64,000 bases of DNA from Paenibacillus macerans (GCF_023715465.1 NZ_JAMBOE010000005.1:62001-126000); one strand, 5' to 3'; shown: positions 52,796-61,510, counted from the first letter of the stretch. Translations and numbers: made by a program. The notes: a model not told the origin generated them from the letters alone.

Positions 52796-54352
52796 CTATA
52801 GCGAAATGTCGATCAGTACTGATTCGGCTTGAAAGACGGATATTTTTCGCGTCATCATCCCAGCCTGGGGGTGAGCCAACGCCAGTTCATAATTTCCCGG
52901 CTGAAGACCGCGGATTTCAAATTTTCCGCCGCTGCCGCTTACCGTACTTCGAAGGACGACGCCGGCTAAATCCAGTAAGTGAACAGGGATGTCCGGCAGC
53001 GGGAGCCCGGTCTCCGCAGCGGCCACCGTTCCGGTTAAGGTAGAAAAATTCCGTATATGGCCGGCCGCCAGGCGCGCATTTGCCCGGTAATCATCGCTTA
53101 ACCTGGAAACAAAGTCCTGCCTTAAAAGCGGCAGCGGCCGGCTGGCGGTTGCCTGTGCATAAACCTCCAGCGTTTGCTCGAGCATAGCTATATCGTTCCA
53201 CACGGTTAACGCATGCTTCCGCGCCTCGGCAGACTGCTTTTTCCGGAGCTGGTCATCTTCCACAAGCCTTAACAGCTTTTCGCACAAATCAACGGCATTT
53301 CCCGGTTCCGCCAGCAGCCCGTCGACTCCGTCCTCGATCATTTCCTCGATCCCGCCGATTCGGGAAGCAACGACCGGTTTGCCCAGGCTATGCGCTTCGA
53401 TAATCGAAAACGGCAAGTTATCCTGCAGCGAAGGAAGCACCACAATGTCGGCGCTGGAAATCAATTCCGGAACGTCATGCCGTTTGCCCCAAAAGATAAC
53501 ATGCTCCGCAAGGCCAAGCTCTTGCGTTTGACGTTCCAATTCCTGGCGCATCATCCCGTCCCCGATCAGCCAGCAGACAACATCGCTGCGCTGCCGCACG
53601 AGCAGCTTCATCGCGTCGATCAAATAAGTTTGCCCTTTAATGGCGACGAGGCGGGCAGGGCAGGCAATGATCTTGTTTGCCCGGACCGGGGAGGACATCT
53701 TTAAGTTCATCTGCCGTATGTCTTGCCTGTCCCGGTACGATTCCTGGTTCAAGCCGTAAGGAATGATGCAAGCACGGGGATGCCGAATCCCGAACGTTGA
53801 TAGTCTGCCCCACAACCAGCGGCTGGGCAAAATCAAACCATCCGGGGACATGGAACCATAGTATTCTTCCAAAGACAGATAATGTTGTTCCAGCGGCGAG
53901 CGAGCCTGGATCTCATGATTCGCCGCCCATTCGGTAGCGAGGCAACCGTGAATCGTCGCCACCAGGGGAACACGCCCCGGCTTGGCCCTGCGTAATACAA
54001 AGGCAGAGATAATATCCTGCGCATGAATCAAATCATAGTTTTGCAAAGAGATCTCCTGGCAGGCCAGTTCAAAAGCGTATTTCTCGCTTTCCCTCCAGAG
54101 CATCCACGGGCTTAGCGGAATTTTCCGGCGCCGAAACCGTGATTTCACCGCCTCCTCCGCCCGCGGAAGAAAGTCTTGTTTCCGCAAGCGAATTCCGCCG
54201 CGAACAAGATAGTAATGGGACAGGCCGGGATGCTGGGCAAGGATTTCCACCTCATGTCCGGCTTCCGTGAGCCGGGAACGAAGGATGTTCAAATACGTCG
54301 ATACGCCGCCGATATGCGGAAACGGCCAGTATGTGGCCAACAATATATTCAA
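52796..54352 (-). CDS. GT4 glycosyltransferase with C-terminal carboxypeptidase-regulatory-like domain
   Basis: A 518-aa protein. Residues 1-410 are a GT4 enzyme: ILLATYWPFPHIGGVSTYLN, HAQDIISAFVLRRAKPG, CPARLVAIKGQTYLIDAM and LPSLQDNLPFSIIEAH (D-x7-E). Residues about 440-518 look like a small beta-sandwich: LTGTVAAAETGLPLPDIPVH, then GGKFEIRGLQPGNYELALAH, the pattern of CarboxypepD_reg/DUF4480-like domains. Such domains are usually outside the membrane or on carbohydrate-active enzymes, but no signal peptide exists here. GGAGGAGG precedes the ATG. A weak hairpin follows the upstream gene. Confidence 0.87.
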   Translation of the reverse strand: MNILLATYWPFPHIGGVSTYLNILRSRLTEAGHEVEILAQHPGLSHYYLVRGGIRLRKQDFLPRAEEAVKSRFRRRKIPLSPWMLWRESEKYAFELACQEISLQNYDLIHAQDIISAFVLRRAKPGRVPLVATIHGCLATEWAANHEIQARSPLEQHYLSLEEYYGSMSPDGLILPSRWLWGRLSTFGIRHPRACIIPYGLNQESYRDRQDIRQMNLKMSSPVRANKIIACPARLVAIKGQTYLIDAMKLLVRQRSDVVCWLIGDGMMRQELERQTQELGLAEHVIFWGKRHDVPELISSADIVVLPSLQDNLPFSIIEAHSLGKPVVASRIGGIEEMIEDGVDGLLAEPGNAVDLCEKLLRLVEDDQLRKKQSAEARKHALTVWNDIAMLEQTLEVYAQATASRPLPLLRQDFVSRLSDDYRANARLAAGHIRNFSTLTGTVAAAETGLPLPDIPVHLLDLAGVVLRSTVSGSGGKFEIRGLQPGNYELALAHPQAGMMTRKISVFQAESVLIDISL

Positions 54353-54432
54353 GCACGACCTCCTCCTTATTTAAGAGGTTGTTCAAAGAAAAACCACTAG
54401 ACGTCATGTCCGGTGGCTTGAAAAGACTACGT

Positions 54433-54942
54433 TTACTTTTGTGGGCTTTCTTCCTCGTTATCTTCGTCGTCCAACAGGTCTTCGAGGTCCATCTCTTCAT
54501 CCATCTCTTCATCCATGTCTTCAATCAATTCTTCATCCACTTCTGCTTCATAAACGGGTGACTGAACTTGCACCGGAGCCGGCTTAACGACCACGGGCTC
54601 AGGAAGTTCATGGAAATATACGTCGGCATATTCCTCCTGGTACGCTTTATGCATGCCTGCCGGTATATACGGGGTGATATTGTCCCCCAGCAGTCCGGTT
54701 CCGGGCCCCGTCCCCGGACCCGTTCCCGGACCGGTGAAAAGTCCCGAGCCCGGAGCTTTATTCAGCCACATAAAAAACGGCTTCGTTCTAAAAATTTTCC
54801 GCTGCTCCTGCTCTTCGAGATAAGCTACTTTTTCTTCATCCGATAGGTCGGAAGGAATCATCCCGTGATAGATAGGCGGAATTTGGGCCAGCATGGCTTG
54901 AAGAGCCCGACTTGCATTTTCACCTCTGTTTCTTCTGGACAC
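54433..54942 (-). CDS. Acidic low-complexity protein, possibly spore-associated
   Basis: A 169-aa protein of unknown function. The N-terminal 75 residues are ordinary (ALQAMLAQIPPIYHGMIPSD, KPFFMWLNKAPGSG). Then come a GPGT repeat (TGPGTGPGTGPGTG, about residues 80-95), a Pro/Val stretch and a very acidic tail (DEELIEDMDEEMDEEMDLED). I prefer the GTG at 54942 as start, because AGAGGAG touches the TTG three codons earlier. A terminator separates it from the gene upstream, so it has its own promoter. Gly/Thr and acid-rich proteins are common in spore coats, but this is only a hint. Confidence 0.7.
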   Translation of the reverse strand: MSRRNRGENASRALQAMLAQIPPIYHGMIPSDLSDEEKVAYLEEQEQRKIFRTKPFFMWLNKAPGSGLFTGPGTGPGTGPGTGLLGDNITPYIPAGMHKAYQEEYADVYFHELPEPVVVKPAPVQVQSPVYEAEVDEELIEDMDEEMDEEMDLEDLLDDEDNEEESPQK

Positions 54943-55042
54943 GACATCCAACTCCTCTGCTATAATCTACTTCAAAATCTTGCTTGCTACGGTAGTCAGT
55001 ATATTCCGGGAAAAATAGAATGATAGGGACATCCGTTCGAAT

Positions 55043-55084
55043 CAAAAAAAGAGGCGGTTCCACTTATATATAAGAACCTGCCTC
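55043..55084 (-). terminator. Terminator after the basic/Pro-Ala-rich gene
   Basis: On the minus strand GAGGCAGGTTC pairs with GAACCGCCTC around TTATATATAAG and is followed by seven T residues. It splits the glycosyltransferase region into two transcripts. Confidence 0.85.
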
Positions 55085-55117
55085 AAGGGGATTTATCGAG
55101 TTTTAGAATCGTTCCTT

Positions 55118-56266
55118 CTAGGATTCTTCATTTACAGCGCCGCTGCCTGGAATTGAAGCTCCACTCTCTCCGTCCGCAGGCTCAGGGATGGACGGAGGCG
55201 AAACCTCGGCGGCCAACGCCTGAACCATCTCCGGAGGAAGAACCGAGCCAATCGCCTCATCCGCTTCGACCTGTCTCCATTCGTTGCCCAATTCGACCGG
55301 CTCGGTGCCGGACTGCAGAATATGAATGAACGCGGGATCGGGTATGATGGTTTCTCCCGGTACGATGTTTAACTCCGGGGCGGCCGGGGCAGCCTGTGCC
55401 GGTACCTGTACCGGTGCCTCCACTGGTTCCTGCACTACCGCATTTTCGACCGGATTCACCGTAAAAGCTGCCGGGGCGATCGGTTCGGCCGCCTCGATCA
55501 CAGCCACAGGAGCAGGTGTGTAGGAAACTTCGATCGCCGGCTCCGGATGGCTTGGTTCAGGTGGCGCAGCGGCGTAAACAAATTCAGCCGCGGCGAACAT
55601 TTCCTCCGGAACCGCCGCCCCTGCCGGGGCTGCCGCAACCACTGGTTCCGCCGGTACCGGCTCAGGCGGCATGGCCAGCCCGATGGCCGTATCCACGGCA
55701 ACCGCTGCGGCAGCCGGGTCTTCCCCTGTTCTCCAAGGTTCCGGCGGGGGAATCAAGCCTCGCTGAGGTTCAACGGTAAAGGGATGTTTTAACTTACCGG
55801 GATGTTCCGTCAGCGGCGCCTTGGCAGCCACGGTATTCCCAGTTGCCGGAACGCCGGGTTCTCCCGCAGGTTTCGCAAGATTCCGCGGCGAGGTCTCCGC
55901 CGCCTGATTCGGTACCACTGCCGGGTTCGCCAACGTCTTCTGGCGGTGCTTCCCGCCCGCCGGCCGGCGGGCAACAACGCGCGCTAATCTCCGGTGGATT
56001 CTCCGCCGCTGACCTCCAGCCCATCTTTTCCGTCTAGCTTTTCTTTTTTTCCAGGCCGTAAGTTTTCGAGCCCTTAGCGATTTCCGTTTGGACCGCTGGG
56101 CCGCAGGTTTTCGCCGTGCCTTCGTTTTTTTAATTTCCTCATTAGTTGCGATCCGTTTGACCGTGCCGAGTTCAATCAACTTTACCTGACCGCTTCGCTC
56201 CACCGCTGAGGCTCGCTGCGGCCCAACCCTTCCCCGTCTCGGAGCGGGGGCCATGCTTACCTTCAT
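55118..56266 (-). CDS. Two-part protein: Arg/Lys-rich head, Pro/Ala/Glu-rich tail
   Basis: A 382-aa protein with no recognised family. Residues 1-110 are strongly basic (stretches such as KTKARRKPAAQRSKRKSLRA and GGQRRRIHRRLARVVARR). Residues 150-382 are acidic and rich in Pro, Ala, Val and Glu (PPEPVPAEPVVAAAPAGAAV), without TM segments. The head could bind nucleic acid or polyanionic glycan and the tail could act as a spacer or a glycosylated region. It starts 3 bp after the GT4 gene stop with GGAGGGAG as binding site, so the two are coupled. Confidence 0.75.
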   Translation of the reverse strand: MKVSMAPAPRRGRVGPQRASAVERSGQVKLIELGTVKRIATNEEIKKTKARRKPAAQRSKRKSLRARKLTAWKKRKARRKRWAGGQRRRIHRRLARVVARRPAGGKHRQKTLANPAVVPNQAAETSPRNLAKPAGEPGVPATGNTVAAKAPLTEHPGKLKHPFTVEPQRGLIPPPEPWRTGEDPAAAAVAVDTAIGLAMPPEPVPAEPVVAAAPAGAAVPEEMFAAAEFVYAAAPPEPSHPEPAIEVSYTPAPVAVIEAAEPIAPAAFTVNPVENAVVQEPVEAPVQVPAQAAPAAPELNIVPGETIIPDPAFIHILQSGTEPVELGNEWRQVEADEAIGSVLPPEMVQALAAEVSPPSIPEPADGESGASIPGSGAVNEES

Positions 56267-56269
56267 GCT

Positions 56270-57499
56270 TTATGCTCCCTCCCTATTTGCATACCGCCGC
56301 TTCGTAACCGCATCATACACCTTCAACGTTTTCTTCATCATCATTTCGATGGACCAGTGCTCCAGCCCCCACCTTTTGCCTTGCTCCCCAAGCTTGGTTC
56401 GTAGCCTGTCGCTCTCCAGCACCCTGCGGAGGTTTTGGAACAGCGACTCGCTTTGGCCGGCCGGCGACACAAGCCCGGTTTTGCCGTGCTTCACCATTTC
56501 CGGAATGCCGCCCGCATCCGATACGACCACGGCTTTCCCGGCAATTTGCGCCTCCATAATGGAAAAGGGGAGGTTATCCTGAAGGCTCGGAAGTACAAAC
56601 ACGTCAGCTTGGCTCAGCAGTTCCGGAACGTCTTGCCTTGGGCCCAAAAACTGCACCTGCGCTTCCAATCCCAAGCTCCGGACCTGCTCCCTTAGCTCGC
56701 TCTCCAGCGGCCCGTCGCCCAGCAGCCAGCATTCCCAATCCTCGCGAACCTGTTTGAGCAGAGCCAACGCTTCAATCAGATGCTTATGACCTTTCACCGG
56801 AACGAGTCTGGCGGGGCAGATCAGAATTCTTTTTTCGGGATGCGCCGGGGCAGCAGGCGCGGCGGCCAGCCGATTCTGGAACGCCGCGACGTCCATTCCG
56901 TAGGGAATGACCTGCAAATGCTTGCCGGGAACGGCAAATTCGCTCATGGAGAGCGCTTTGAGCCATTCGGTAGGAACGATCGTGGCATCGCTGGAAATCG
57001 CTCCGTAAAACTCCTCCGCTGCGGCGTATTTCCAGGGCAGCGTGTCTTTTCCGGTGACTTCGCCGGAATAGATGAATTCCGTGGCCAAGCAACCGTGGAT
57101 CGTGGCGATAAGCGGCGTTGTTTTGTTTTTGACGCGCCACAGCGCCCGGGTCGACACAATGTCCTGGGTATGGATCAGGTCGTATTTTTGCAGCCCGAAT
57201 ACCGACGCCGCTGCCTCGAAGCAGTACCTTTCGATATCCCGCCACCGAATCCACGGATCAACATGGTTCATCTGCTTTTCGTAGTAGGCGTACACCTGCT
57301 CATAGATGCGGTCTTTCACTTTTGATTTCACCAGTGTGCGCCCGTTGTTCGACATGTAGTAATGCTGCATATCGGGATGATGGGCAAAAATATCCACCCG
57401 GTGTCCAAGCCGCTCCAGCTCGCGCTTCAGCGTGTCCACGTACGTCGAAACCCCGCCGACGTGCGGCAGATAAAAATAAGTGGTTAACAAAATATTCAT
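56270..57499 (-). CDS. GT4 glycosyltransferase (YtcC-like)
   Basis: A 409-aa GT-B enzyme. NILLTTYFYLPHVGGVSTYV opens the acceptor domain, HTQDIVSTRALWRVKN and ATIHGCLATEF follow, then CPARLVPVKGHKHLIEAL and LPSLQDNLPFSIMEAQ in the donor domain, with Asp where most GT4 enzymes have the first Glu of E-x7-E. It closely resembles B. subtilis YtcC, a spore-coat-associated glycosyltransferase, and the two fused GT4 genes downstream. The ATG at 57499 has GGGCTGGGG upstream. A sigma-K-like promoter lies 30-60 bp ahead. Confidence 0.88.
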   Translation of the reverse strand: MNILLTTYFYLPHVGGVSTYVDTLKRELERLGHRVDIFAHHPDMQHYYMSNNGRTLVKSKVKDRIYEQVYAYYEKQMNHVDPWIRWRDIERYCFEAAASVFGLQKYDLIHTQDIVSTRALWRVKNKTTPLIATIHGCLATEFIYSGEVTGKDTLPWKYAAAEEFYGAISSDATIVPTEWLKALSMSEFAVPGKHLQVIPYGMDVAAFQNRLAAAPAAPAHPEKRILICPARLVPVKGHKHLIEALALLKQVREDWECWLLGDGPLESELREQVRSLGLEAQVQFLGPRQDVPELLSQADVFVLPSLQDNLPFSIMEAQIAGKAVVVSDAGGIPEMVKHGKTGLVSPAGQSESLFQNLRRVLESDRLRTKLGEQGKRWGLEHWSIEMMMKKTLKVYDAVTKRRYANREGA

Positions 57500-57529
57500 G
57501 TCCCCAGCCCTTCCTTGTGGAACTCCATA

Positions 57530-57557
57530 TATCCTATGCACTCACCTAATCCGCCGT
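57530..57557 (-). promoter_or_regulatory. Possible sigma-K promoter of the glycosyltransferase operon
   Basis: On the minus strand a GCATAGGATA sequence (CATAnnnTA at 57530-57538) lies 17 bp after an AC dinucleotide (57556-57557), close to the sigma-K pattern of AC, 16-17 bp, CATAnnnTA. It is about 31 bp ahead of the GT4 start codon. Confidence 0.5.
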
Positions 57558-57730
57558 CAGGGACATTCAACCAAATTGCCGCAGGACAAGCACGTTTATT
57601 TTCGTCTATACGAATCTATTGCACCGGCAGGATATTCTACCATTTTTTCTATCACGGGTACTTCTATCTATATCAATGAAAGACTTGCTTGAGTAGGATA
57701 TATCATCTACCAGAAAAGGAGTGAAAACCT

Positions 57731-59008
57731 ATGAATCAGGCAAAAGCCAGCATCGCCGTCATCGGCCTCGGGTACGTCGGACTTCCGCTAGCTTCTCTAT
57801 TTCTGCAAAATGGCCATACCGTTTACGGCATCGACGTAGATGCTAGTAAAATTGCCAAATTGCAAAACCTGCAAAGCTATCTATCCGATTTTACATCCAA
57901 AGAGATAAGAGCCATGTTCGCTGGAGGACGGTTCCATGTTAGCGATTCTTTCAGCGACATCAGCAAGGCGGACGCAGTCATTTTGTGCGTACCTACCCCG
58001 CTGGACCGAAACTTTGAACCGGATTTGACCTATGTACAGGGTGCCATGAAAAACGCCTTGCCCTATCTGCGAAAAGACCAACTGGTCGTTTTGGAAAGCT
58101 CCACTTATCCCGGAACGACGGAGGAGGAACTGCTGCCCATGATAGAGTCAACGGGGCTCGTCGTCGGGCAAACCGTATTTCTCGCCTATTCGCCGGAACG
58201 CATCGACCCGGGCCCCGATCAGAAGGAGCTGCATCTGATCCCGAAGGTGCTCGGAGGCGTCACCGAAAAATGCACGGAAACGGCCAAAGCCATATACGAA
58301 AGCATTTTTGACCGTGTCGTCGTCGTCTCTTCCCCGCGTGTCGCCGAGTTTACCAAGCTGCTCGAGAACTGCCAAAGACTGATCAACATCTCTTTTATGA
58401 ACGAACTAGCCATTCTGTGTGAAAAAATGAACATCAATCTGTGGGAAGCCATTAAGGCGGCCAGCACAAAACCTTACGGATTCACGCCTTATTATCCCGG
58501 ACCGGGAATCGGCGGCCACTGCATTCCGGTCGACCCGCTTTATTTGCAGTGGAAGGCGAAGCAGTACGGGGAAGATTCGAAATTTATTGAGCTGGCCCAC
58601 CGGGTGAACGAGTCGATGCCGGATTATGTTGTGCAGAAGGTAAGCCAGCACCTGTCCACCAACAAACCGCTCGCCGAATGCAAAGTATTTGCGCTGGGGG
58701 TGACTTACAAAAAAGACGTAAACGATCTGCGTGAATCGTCGGCGCTGACGATTATTCAAAAGCTGATGGAAGCGGGCGTGACCGTGAATTTCCATGATCC
58801 GTATATCAACCGGGTCGAAATCGGCGGGCGTACTCTAAACGGCGTTGCCTTAACCAAACGAATCATCCAGCAGCACGACTGCGTGCTCATCCTAACGGAC
58901 CACTCTTCGATCTCCTATGAAACTCTCGCATCTTTCTCCCATTTGGTATTCGACACCCGGAACGCCACCAAAAATATCGAGGACCGCAAAAATATCATTG
59001 TCATCTAA
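57731..59008 (+). CDS. Nucleotide-sugar 6-dehydrogenase (UDP-glucose/UDP-HexNAc type, YtcA-like)
   Basis: A 425-aa enzyme. The NAD loop is IAVIGLGYVGLPLA, the central catalytic region SSTYPGTTEEELLP, the Lys/Asn motif FTKLLENCQRLINISFMNE and the catalytic Cys PGIGGHCIPVDP. It oxidises C6 of a UDP-hexose to a uronic acid. The length and PGIGGHC motif fit the WecC/UDP-GlcNAc dehydrogenase-type group as well as YtcA. AAAAGGAG precedes the ATG. It heads a three-gene rightward operon divergent from the glycosyltransferases, an arrangement like B. subtilis ytcABC. Confidence 0.9.
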   Translation: MNQAKASIAVIGLGYVGLPLASLFLQNGHTVYGIDVDASKIAKLQNLQSYLSDFTSKEIRAMFAGGRFHVSDSFSDISKADAVILCVPTPLDRNFEPDLTYVQGAMKNALPYLRKDQLVVLESSTYPGTTEEELLPMIESTGLVVGQTVFLAYSPERIDPGPDQKELHLIPKVLGGVTEKCTETAKAIYESIFDRVVVVSSPRVAEFTKLLENCQRLINISFMNELAILCEKMNINLWEAIKAASTKPYGFTPYYPGPGIGGHCIPVDPLYLQWKAKQYGEDSKFIELAHRVNESMPDYVVQKVSQHLSTNKPLAECKVFALGVTYKKDVNDLRESSALTIIQKLMEAGVTVNFHDPYINRVEIGGRTLNGVALTKRIIQQHDCVLILTDHSSISYETLASFSHLVFDTRNATKNIEDRKNIIVI

Positions 59009-59037
59009 ATTCAGAGGAAACGGGGTGTATATCCACG

Positions 59038-60018
59038 ATGAATATATTAGTAACCGGCGGCGCCGGCTTTATCGGATCCCATCTAGTGGAGCGGCTGCTT
59101 GAGCAAAGACATTACGTTTGGACGCTGGACGATATGTCTACCGGAAAACTGCAATTTTTGAATGAAGTGACGGAAAATAACCGACATTCGATGATCTACG
59201 GGTCGGTAACGGACAAATACTTGCTTCGCGGTCTGATGGAGCGCTGCGATGTCGTATTCCACCTGGCCGCCGTGCTCGGGGTCAAAAATACGGTGGAAAA
59301 TCCGCTTAAGGTGATCGAAGGCAACATCGACGGCACGCGTAATATTTTGGAGCTTGCCCATCAAAACGGGGTTAAGGTCGTTTTCGCCTCCACCTCGGAA
59401 ATCTACGGCAAAAACAACAAACTCCCGTTCAGCGAGGAGTCGGACCGAGTATTGGGGGCCCCGTCCATCCACCGTTGGAGTTACGCTACAGCCAAAGCGA
59501 TCGATGAGCATCTCTGTTTCGCCTATGCGGAGAAGGGGCTGCGGGTCTCCGTCGTGCGGTACTTCAACGCTTATGGGCCGAGACAGACGTCATCGCAGTA
59601 CGGCGGCGTGGTCGCCCGTTTCATCCGGGCCGCGCTGCTGAATCAGCCGCTTGAGGTGTACCATGACGGATCGCAAATCCGCTGCTTTACGTATATCCGC
59701 GATACGGTGGAGGGCACGCTCGCCGCAATGGGCAGTCATGCTAATGGACAGGCGTTTAATATCGGCTCCGAGCACGCGATAACGATCCGCGACCTGGCCT
59801 TTAAAATCCGCGATTTGGCCGGGTCTTCCTCGCCGATCGTTTACGTGCCATACGCTAAAGCGTACGGTCCTGGCTATGAAGACATGCCCTTGCGTATGCC
59901 CGATCTGACCCGCTCCCGCAACGTCCTGAATTACGAACCTTCCGTTTCCCTGGACGAAGGGCTGAAGCTGTCAATCGAATGGTTCCGCGGGCAGCTGAAA
60001 GACGGGAGTTTGTCATGA
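59038..60018 (+). CDS. NAD-dependent epimerase/dehydratase (first of two)
   Basis: A 326-aa extended short-chain dehydrogenase. GGAGFIGSHLVE binds NAD, HLAAVLGVKNTVENP follows, STSEIYG supplies the Ser/Thr and WSYATAKAIDEHL the Tyr-Lys pair. YFNAYGPRQ lies in the substrate domain. It probably converts a UDP-sugar made by the upstream dehydrogenase (4-epimerisation or decarboxylation of UDP-uronate), or is a YtcB equivalent. 29 bp after the dehydrogenase; it overlaps the next gene by 4 bp. Confidence 0.9.
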   Translation: MNILVTGGAGFIGSHLVERLLEQRHYVWTLDDMSTGKLQFLNEVTENNRHSMIYGSVTDKYLLRGLMERCDVVFHLAAVLGVKNTVENPLKVIEGNIDGTRNILELAHQNGVKVVFASTSEIYGKNNKLPFSEESDRVLGAPSIHRWSYATAKAIDEHLCFAYAEKGLRVSVVRYFNAYGPRQTSSQYGGVVARFIRAALLNQPLEVYHDGSQIRCFTYIRDTVEGTLAAMGSHANGQAFNIGSEHAITIRDLAFKIRDLAGSSSPIVYVPYAKAYGPGYEDMPLRMPDLTRSRNVLNYEPSVSLDEGLKLSIEWFRGQLKDGSLS

Positions 60019-60932
60019 AAATGCTCGTCACCGGCGGCGCCGGGTTTATCGGCTCCCATCTGGTCGAAGCACTGATTGCACAAGGTGCCGACGTTCACGT
60101 AATCGATAACCTTTCGACGGGAAACCGTGATTACTTGCCCAAAAACGTGACTTTGCACACCCTGGATATCCAAGGCGAGGAGGCCGCCAAGCTGATCAAA
60201 CGGCTGAAGCCGGACATCGTCTTCCATGAGGCGGCCCAGGTCGACGTCCAGCGCTCCGTCAAGGACCCCGCCTATGATGCGATCATAAACATCGTGGGAG
60301 CGGCGAATATTTTACAAGCTTGCTGTGAAGCCGCCGTCAAAAAAGTCGTGTATGCTTCCTCCTGCGCCGTTTACGGGGAGCTGGAAAAAGCGTTGATCCA
60401 TGAGCAGGATCCGGCCCGTCCCATTTCCTTCTACGGTATTTCCAAACGTACGCCCGAATTGTATTTGCGCGTATTCCATAAACTGTACGGCTTAAATTAC
60501 ACCGTCCTCCGTTACGCCAATGTGTTCGGGCCGCGGCAAACGCCAAAAGGAGAGGGCGGCGTCATCTCCATCTTTATGGACCGGATCAAAAAAGGGACGC
60601 AGCTCGTCGTTTTCGGAGACGGTGAGCAAACCCGGGATTTCGTGTACGTGAAGGATGTCGTCAGAGCCAACCTTGCCGCCGTCCGGCAAGGCGACGGAGA
60701 AATCATCCAGATCGGCACATCCCTGCCCACCTCGATTAAGGAACTGCTCGTGATATTGCAGCATATTCACGACGAGCCTTTGCTGGCCGTGCACGAGCCC
60801 GAACGGCCCGGCGATATCCGGCACAGCTGCTTAAGCAACATCCGGGCGTTCGAATTGCTTGGCTGGAAGCCGACGTACGACCTGTACCGCGGATTGCAGG
60901 AAACGTACCAGTATGTGATGAACCGGAGTTAA
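60015..60932 (+). CDS. NAD-dependent epimerase/dehydratase (second of two)
   Basis: A 305-aa SDR starting at the ATG that overlaps the preceding stop. GGAGFIGSHLVEALIAQG binds NAD, HEAAQVDVQRSVKDP follows, SSCAVYG and SFYGISKRTPELYL give the catalytic Ser-Tyr-Lys. YANVFGPRQTPKGEGGV is typical of UDP-glucose 4-epimerase-like enzymes (GalE2/WbpP group). It differs enough from the upstream epimerase to act on another step. It closes the operon, which ends in a strong terminator. Confidence 0.9.
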   Translation: MKMLVTGGAGFIGSHLVEALIAQGADVHVIDNLSTGNRDYLPKNVTLHTLDIQGEEAAKLIKRLKPDIVFHEAAQVDVQRSVKDPAYDAIINIVGAANILQACCEAAVKKVVYASSCAVYGELEKALIHEQDPARPISFYGISKRTPELYLRVFHKLYGLNYTVLRYANVFGPRQTPKGEGGVISIFMDRIKKGTQLVVFGDGEQTRDFVYVKDVVRANLAAVRQGDGEIIQIGTSLPTSIKELLVILQHIHDEPLLAVHEPERPGDIRHSCLSNIRAFELLGWKPTYDLYRGLQETYQYVMNRS

Positions 60933-60940
60933 GTTTTAGG

Positions 60941-60978
60941 CCGAGCAAGGGAGAGGCTTCCCTTGCTCGGTTTTTTTT
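60941..60978 (+). terminator. Terminator of the dehydrogenase-epimerase operon
   Basis: CCGAGCAAGGGA pairs with CCCTTGCTCGG, then eight T residues, 9 bp past the second epimerase gene. Confidence 0.92.
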
Positions 60979-61481
60979 AGATTACACGCCAGAATTTATT
61001 ACTCAACTTTCGCAGCAAAAAATCGGCAGACAAGCGTTGACGCTGAATCAGAGGCGGACAGTGTCTTCCCGGCTTTTTGGGCTCCTCGTTGATCAAGAAC
61101 ATAGAAGATCCCTTGTAAAACGTGCCGGTGGCATGATCTCTAAACCGGGCAAGCAACTCGACCGCTTTGCTGCGGTTCCGCTCAAACATGGAAGCATGGA
61201 AGCGTCAACGATGAAGAGGGCGTCACGATCCGCCGATGTCGGCGCATCTACCTTTTGCCCCGTAGCCGTTTCGAGCAGTCTCACAAATCGACGCCAGGTG
61301 TGGGGGGGGCAAAAGGGTTCGTGTCTTGGTTGTCTTGGTGCATCCTGCCTGCAGTCTTTGCACGATTATCCCCTTCGTTCAGAGAGCAGGGAGCAGGTGG
61401 TGGGGTTAGAGAAGGGTTCCAAAAAAGAGAGAAGAAAAAGAGATGAGGAAAAAATGTGGCGGTTCAGGTGAGATTTTCAGC

Positions 61482-61510
61482 TTGATAAGGGAACGTACGT
61501 TTGGTATAAT
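61482..61510 (+). promoter_or_regulatory. Transposase promoter
   Basis: TTGATA (61482-61487), 17 bp, TATAAT (61505-61510), with the AACGTACGTT palindrome in the spacer. Confidence 0.75.

Noticed and set aside
61037-61471. A 144-codon frame upstream of the second transposase gene
   Set aside because: The equivalent frame is broken in the other IS copy and conservation fits the opposite strand better; treated as element leader.
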